DNA of 64,000 bases from Phenylobacterium sp. (GTDB lineage: Bacteria; Pseudomonadota; Alphaproteobacteria; Caulobacterales; Caulobacteraceae): the NCBI RefSeq assembly GCF_013822795.1, contig NZ_PNLB01000016.1:62001-126000 (forward strand). Direction: 5' to 3'. The stretch's first letter is position 1; each line of letters starts with the position of its first letter. The notes beneath the pieces are model-generated. The model saw only the letters and a program-made list of their open reading frames with translations, did no database searches and was not told the origin of the DNA. The translations under genes and the position numbers were made by a program. Positions 61,325 to 64,000 of the stretch are shown here, in pieces.

Positions 61325-62238
61325 GCCGACTTGTCGGCGGCGGCCCCTTCGCCCACAGCGGCGGAGGCGGCCGCCCTTCGCGGCGCCGCGGCGGCCGCGC
61401 GCTCGGGCCGGTGCACCAAGGTCACCAGTACGAAGCTGAGCATCATCAGCAGATACCACGCGCCCATCTTGTCGAGCGGCACCATGCTCCAGCCGTGCTT
61501 CTGGCTCGGATAGATCCAGGCCGAGGTGAAGGTCCCGACGTTCTCGGCGATCCAGATGAACAGGGCGATCAGCAGGAAGCCCAGCAGCATCGGCATCCGG
61601 CGAACCTGGCGGTCGGGCGTGAACTGGAACCAGGCGCGGCCGAACAACACCACCGACAGCGCGTAGAGCCCCCAGCGGATGTCGGGCAGGTAGTGGTGCG
61701 TGAAGAAATTCGCGTAGGCGAGCACAGCCAGAATCCACGGCCCCCAAAGCGGCGGATAGCCCTCATAGCGGATCTCAAACAGGCGGAGGGCGCGAGCCAT
61801 GTAGGAGCCGACGCAGGCGTACATGAAGCCCGAGAACAGCGGCACGCCGCCGATCCGCAGCAAGCTGGCCTCCGGATAGGTCCAGGAGCCGTGCGCGGTC
61901 TTGAACACCTCCATGGCCGTGCCGACCACATGGAAGATCAGGATCACCAGCGCCTCTTCCATCCGCTCCAGCCTGGTCGCCAGCAGCAGCCCCTGGATCA
62001 GTACGGCGGCGACGACCAGGAAGTCGTAGCGGGCGACCGGCGCATGCTCGGGCCAGAAGAAGCCGGTGAGGATCAGCAGCGCCAACATCGCGCCGCCGAA
62101 CAGGCAGGCCCAAGCCTGCTTGAGGCCGAACAACAGAAACTCATAGGCATAGCCATGCCAGCGGCTGCGCAGCGCCCAGGGCCGGGCCATGGCGTCGAAG
62201 CGGGCGACCTGGCCCTTAATCTGGTCCTTCAAACTCAT
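61321..62238 (-). CDS. DUF817 family membrane protein
   Basis: A 305-residue integral membrane protein with about eight helices; the DUF817 pattern includes YAYEFLLFGLKQAWACLFGG, HVVGTAMEVFKTAHGSWTYPE, SGFMYACVGSYMARAL and FTSAWIYPSQKHGW. A conserved acid-rich helix (GTAMEVFKT) suggests a transporter or enzyme but function is unknown. The C-terminal tail is Ala-rich and soluble. It is divergent from hisI and its stop overlaps folE. Confidence 0.88.
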   Translation of the reverse strand: MSLKDQIKGQVARFDAMARPWALRSRWHGYAYEFLLFGLKQAWACLFGGAMLALLILTGFFWPEHAPVARYDFLVVAAVLIQGLLLATRLERMEEALVILIFHVVGTAMEVFKTAHGSWTYPEASLLRIGGVPLFSGFMYACVGSYMARALRLFEIRYEGYPPLWGPWILAVLAYANFFTHHYLPDIRWGLYALSVVLFGRAWFQFTPDRQVRRMPMLLGFLLIALFIWIAENVGTFTSAWIYPSQKHGWSMVPLDKMGAWYLLMMLSFVLVTLVHRPERAAAAAPRRAAASAAVGEGAAADKSA

Positions 62239-62285
62239 GGGATTCAGGCTAGCGCGAGCGTGGGCGCGGGCGCCATATGCGGGCC

Positions 62286-62684
62286 ATGACCCAAGCGAGC
62301 TTTCCCACCGCCCCCGACAAGGCCGCGCTCGAGCGTGGCGAGGTCCTGAGCCCCCGGTTCGATGCGAATGGCCTGGTGGCCGTCGTCGCGACCCACGCGC
62401 AGACCGGCGAGGTGCTGATGGTCGGCTACATGAACGCCGAGGCCCTGGCGCGGACGCTGGAGTTGGGCGAGGCGGTCTATTACAGCCGCTCGCGCGGCGA
62501 GATCTGGCACAAGGGCGCGACCAGCGGCCAGATCCAGAAGATCGTCGAGATGCGCGTCGACTGCGACCAGGACTGCCTCTGGATCAAGGTGCTGCCGCAG
62601 GGCGACGGCGGCGCCTGCCACGTCGGCTTCCGCTCGTGCTTCTATCGCACCGTCGAGGACGGCAAGCTGGTCGAGCGGCCGTGA
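62286..62684 (+). CDS. hisI: Phosphoribosyl-AMP cyclohydrolase HisI
   Basis: A 132-residue HisI of the monofunctional type. It has MVGYMNAEALARTLELGEAVYYSRSR, the ATSGQIQKI loop, DCDQDCLWIKV (metal and zinc cysteine) and CHVGFRSCFYR with further zinc cysteines. It opens the adenine ring of phosphoribosyl-AMP in histidine synthesis. The ATG at 62286 is taken; an in-frame ATG three codons earlier (62277) is equally possible. The GTG of the next gene overlaps its stop (GTGA). Confidence 0.95.
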   Translation: MTQASFPTAPDKAALERGEVLSPRFDANGLVAVVATHAQTGEVLMVGYMNAEALARTLELGEAVYYSRSRGEIWHKGATSGQIQKIVEMRVDCDQDCLWIKVLPQGDGGACHVGFRSCFYRTVEDGKLVERP

Positions 62685-63310
62685 GCCCGCTCGAGGCCAT
62701 CGCCGGCTTTGCGGTGGCGGCCGGACTGCTGACCATCCTGCCGGGGCTGGATACCGCCCTGGTGCTGCGGACCGCGGCGGTCGAGGGACCACGTCGCGCG
62801 GCGTTGGCCGGGCTCGGCATCACGCTCGGCTGCCTGGTTTGGGGGATGGCAGTCGCGGTCGGGCTCGGCGCGCTGCTGGCCGCCTCGCACCTGGCCTTCA
62901 CCATCCTGAAGTGGGCCGGAGCGGCCTATCTGCTGTGGCTAGGGATCGGCATGCTGGCGCGGCCGCGGCGGAGCTTCGAGCTCGGCGACGCCGCGGCGGG
63001 GCCGGCCGGCGGCGAACTGACCTGGCTGCGGCGCGGCCTGCTGACCAACCTGCTCAACCCGAAGATCGGGGTGTTCTACGTATCGTTCCTGCCGCAATTC
63101 ATGGCCCAGGGCGTGCCGGCCGGGCCGTTCCTGGTGCTGCTGGCGGCGATCCACGGGCTGATCGGCCTGGCCTGGTTCGCGGTGCTGATCACCGCCACCC
63201 GGCCGCTGGCGCGGGCGCTGAAGCGGCCGGCGGTGGTGGCCTGGCTCGACCGGGTCACGGGCGGCGTGTTCGTCGCTTTCGCCGCCCGTCTGGCGCTGTC
63301 GCGGACCTAG
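62681..63310 (+). CDS. LysE-family exporter
   Basis: A 209-residue membrane protein of the LysE/RhtB family with about six helices: a GLLTILPGLDTALVLRTAAVEGPRRA start with the conserved P-G-x-D signature, GITLGCLVWGMAVAVGLGALL, the AAYLLWLGIGML helix, and LLNPKIGVFYVSFLPQF. It exports amino acids or homoserine lactones; the substrate is unknown. It starts at GTG 62681, coupled to hisI by a 4-bp overlap, and ends convergent with the phosphatase gene. Confidence 0.92.
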   Translation: MSPLEAIAGFAVAAGLLTILPGLDTALVLRTAAVEGPRRAALAGLGITLGCLVWGMAVAVGLGALLAASHLAFTILKWAGAAYLLWLGIGMLARPRRSFELGDAAAGPAGGELTWLRRGLLTNLLNPKIGVFYVSFLPQFMAQGVPAGPFLVLLAAIHGLIGLAWFAVLITATRPLARALKRPAVVAWLDRVTGGVFVAFAARLALSRT

Positions 63311-64000
63311 ATCTCGGTCAGGCCTGAGACGCGATGCGCCTCGGGCGTGACGCGGAAGGTCTTCAGCACCTTGGTCTCGAAGGTCTTCGAGGCGATGGTC
63401 GAGACGGTCATCAGCTCGGCCTTGGCGTCCTCGTGCGTCAGGGTCAGCAGCAGGAAGCCCTTCTTCGACTGCTCGGAGAACACGACCTCCTTATTGGCGG
63501 CCGCGAACATCTCGCCGACCGAGAAGCTCTTGATGGTGTCGTTGGCGCCGGGACTGGTGATCGCCGTGGCCCCGAACTCGGCGGCGACGCGGTTGCCGGC
63601 GTCGTCATAGAGCTCGTTGGCCCAGAAAGCGTGGCTGTCGCCGGCCAGGACGATGGCCCGCGCGCCTGAGGACTTGATGGCGTCGTAGAGCCGCTCGCGC
63701 TCGGCCGGATAGCCGTCCCACATGTCCAGGCCATAGGGCAGGTCGAGCTGGGCCAGCTGCTCCATGCGGGTCAGGCGCTTGCGCGAGCCTTCGCCCTCGG
63801 CGGCCAGGACCTCGGCCAGCCTGGCCTCGCCCAGGTGTTTGCTGAGGCTGGGGATCGGCAGGCGGGCCATGACCACCTCGTTGCCCAGCACCTGCCAGAC
63901 GCGGCCGGCCTTGACCGAGTCCTTGAGGCCGGCCGCGAGCCAGGCCTCTTGCGCCGGGCCCATCATCTTGCGGGCCGGATCGTCGAGCTTGGCGCGGAAG
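63307..64000 (-). CDS. PhoD-type alkaline phosphatase, C-terminal part
   Basis: The last 231 codons of a gene that continues beyond the right edge; the frame is open to 64000. It matches the C-terminal part of PhoD/PhoD-like metallophosphatases: QEAWLAAGLKDSVKAGRVWQVLGNEVVMAR, GYPAERERLYDAIKSSGARAIVLAGDSHAFWANEL with the metal-binding GDSH, and FGATAITSPGA. PhoD enzymes are Tat-exported phosphodiesterases or monoesterases using calcium and iron. The N-terminal signal and first metal site are outside the window. It ends convergent with the LysE gene (4-bp CTAG overlap). Confidence 0.88.
   Translation of the reverse strand, partial: FRAKLDDPARKMMGPAQEAWLAAGLKDSVKAGRVWQVLGNEVVMARLPIPSLSKHLGEARLAEVLAAEGEGSRKRLTRMEQLAQLDLPYGLDMWDGYPAERERLYDAIKSSGARAIVLAGDSHAFWANELYDDAGNRVAAEFGATAITSPGANDTIKSFSVGEMFAAANKEVVFSEQSKKGFLLLTLTHEDAKAELMTVSTIASKTFETKVLKTFRVTPEAHRVSGLTEI

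Overview
The window is chromosomal DNA of a high-GC alphaproteobacterium of the Caulobacteraceae type (Caulobacter/Phenylobacterium-like). The strongest reason is the chemotaxis operon at 13.1-22.8 kb: its gene order (mcp, STAS protein, cheY, cheA, cheW, cheR, cheB, cheY, cheD, cheU-like, long receiver protein, cheE-like) is the one I recall for Caulobacter crescentus. A UrcA-family protein, a DUF4908-like protein and a divergent phaAB/phaR locus fit the same group. Genes are densely packed. ATGA or GTGA start/stop overlaps occur throughout. I see no rRNA, tRNA, CRISPR array, transposase or phage gene; the only repeat-like element is a palindromic block at 34326-34461.

Region by region. 0-12.5 kb: the first codons of a WYL-type regulator with a perfect LexA box, a nitronate monooxygenase-like flavoprotein, a Fur-boxed gene pair, a winged-helix methyltransferase, an SLC13 permease, lipoproteins, tandemly duplicated small GNAT-like proteins, a secreted zinc-peptidase-like protein, a UBP zinc-finger protein and a pair of adjacent acyl-CoA dehydrogenases. 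12.5-23.9 kb: a 567-bp promoter region, the twelve-gene chemotaxis operon, and then on the opposite strand a two-gene copy of its last module (receiver protein plus CheE-like protein). 24-34.3 kb: a CehA/McbA-type PHP hydrolase, an MDR oxidoreductase, a thiolase/DUF35 pair, an ArsR regulator divergent from two small dimeric alpha-beta barrel proteins, and a P450/phosphotransferase operon divergent from an AttH/CrtC-like protein. 34.5-46 kb: a MoxR/CoxE pair, small envelope and regulatory genes including an out-of-frame nested ORF inside a LuxR-type gene, a 1110-residue single-chain acyl-CoA carboxylase, a regulator made of two TetR units, and a two-subunit molybdenum hydroxylase. 46-64 kb: UrcA, DUF4908-like, phaA-phaB with divergent phaR, glycosyltransferases, HMG-CoA lyase, a tightly overlapped operon cysS / SRPBCC / Fe-S scaffold / yidD / thrS / glycosyltransferase, then folE, hisI, a LysE exporter and a truncated PhoD-type phosphatase.

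How the genes work together. Chemotaxis (receptor with a CheR/CheB-docking tail, kinase, adaptor, methylation, deamidation and several receivers) forms one transcription unit. A second theme is acyl-CoA and lipid or terpenoid-like catabolism spread over several small operons (acyl-CoA dehydrogenase pair, thiolase/DUF35, P450 with APH-like kinase, long-chain-type acyl-CoA carboxylase, HMG-CoA lyase), feeding acetyl-CoA into polyhydroxybutyrate through PhaA and PhaB under PhaR. The most unusual items are the inverted duplication of the receiver/CheE module, in which one receiver has lost its acidic pocket and lysine; the SD-preceded ORF nested out of frame in the LuxR-type gene; and several matched palindromes upstream of catabolic genes.
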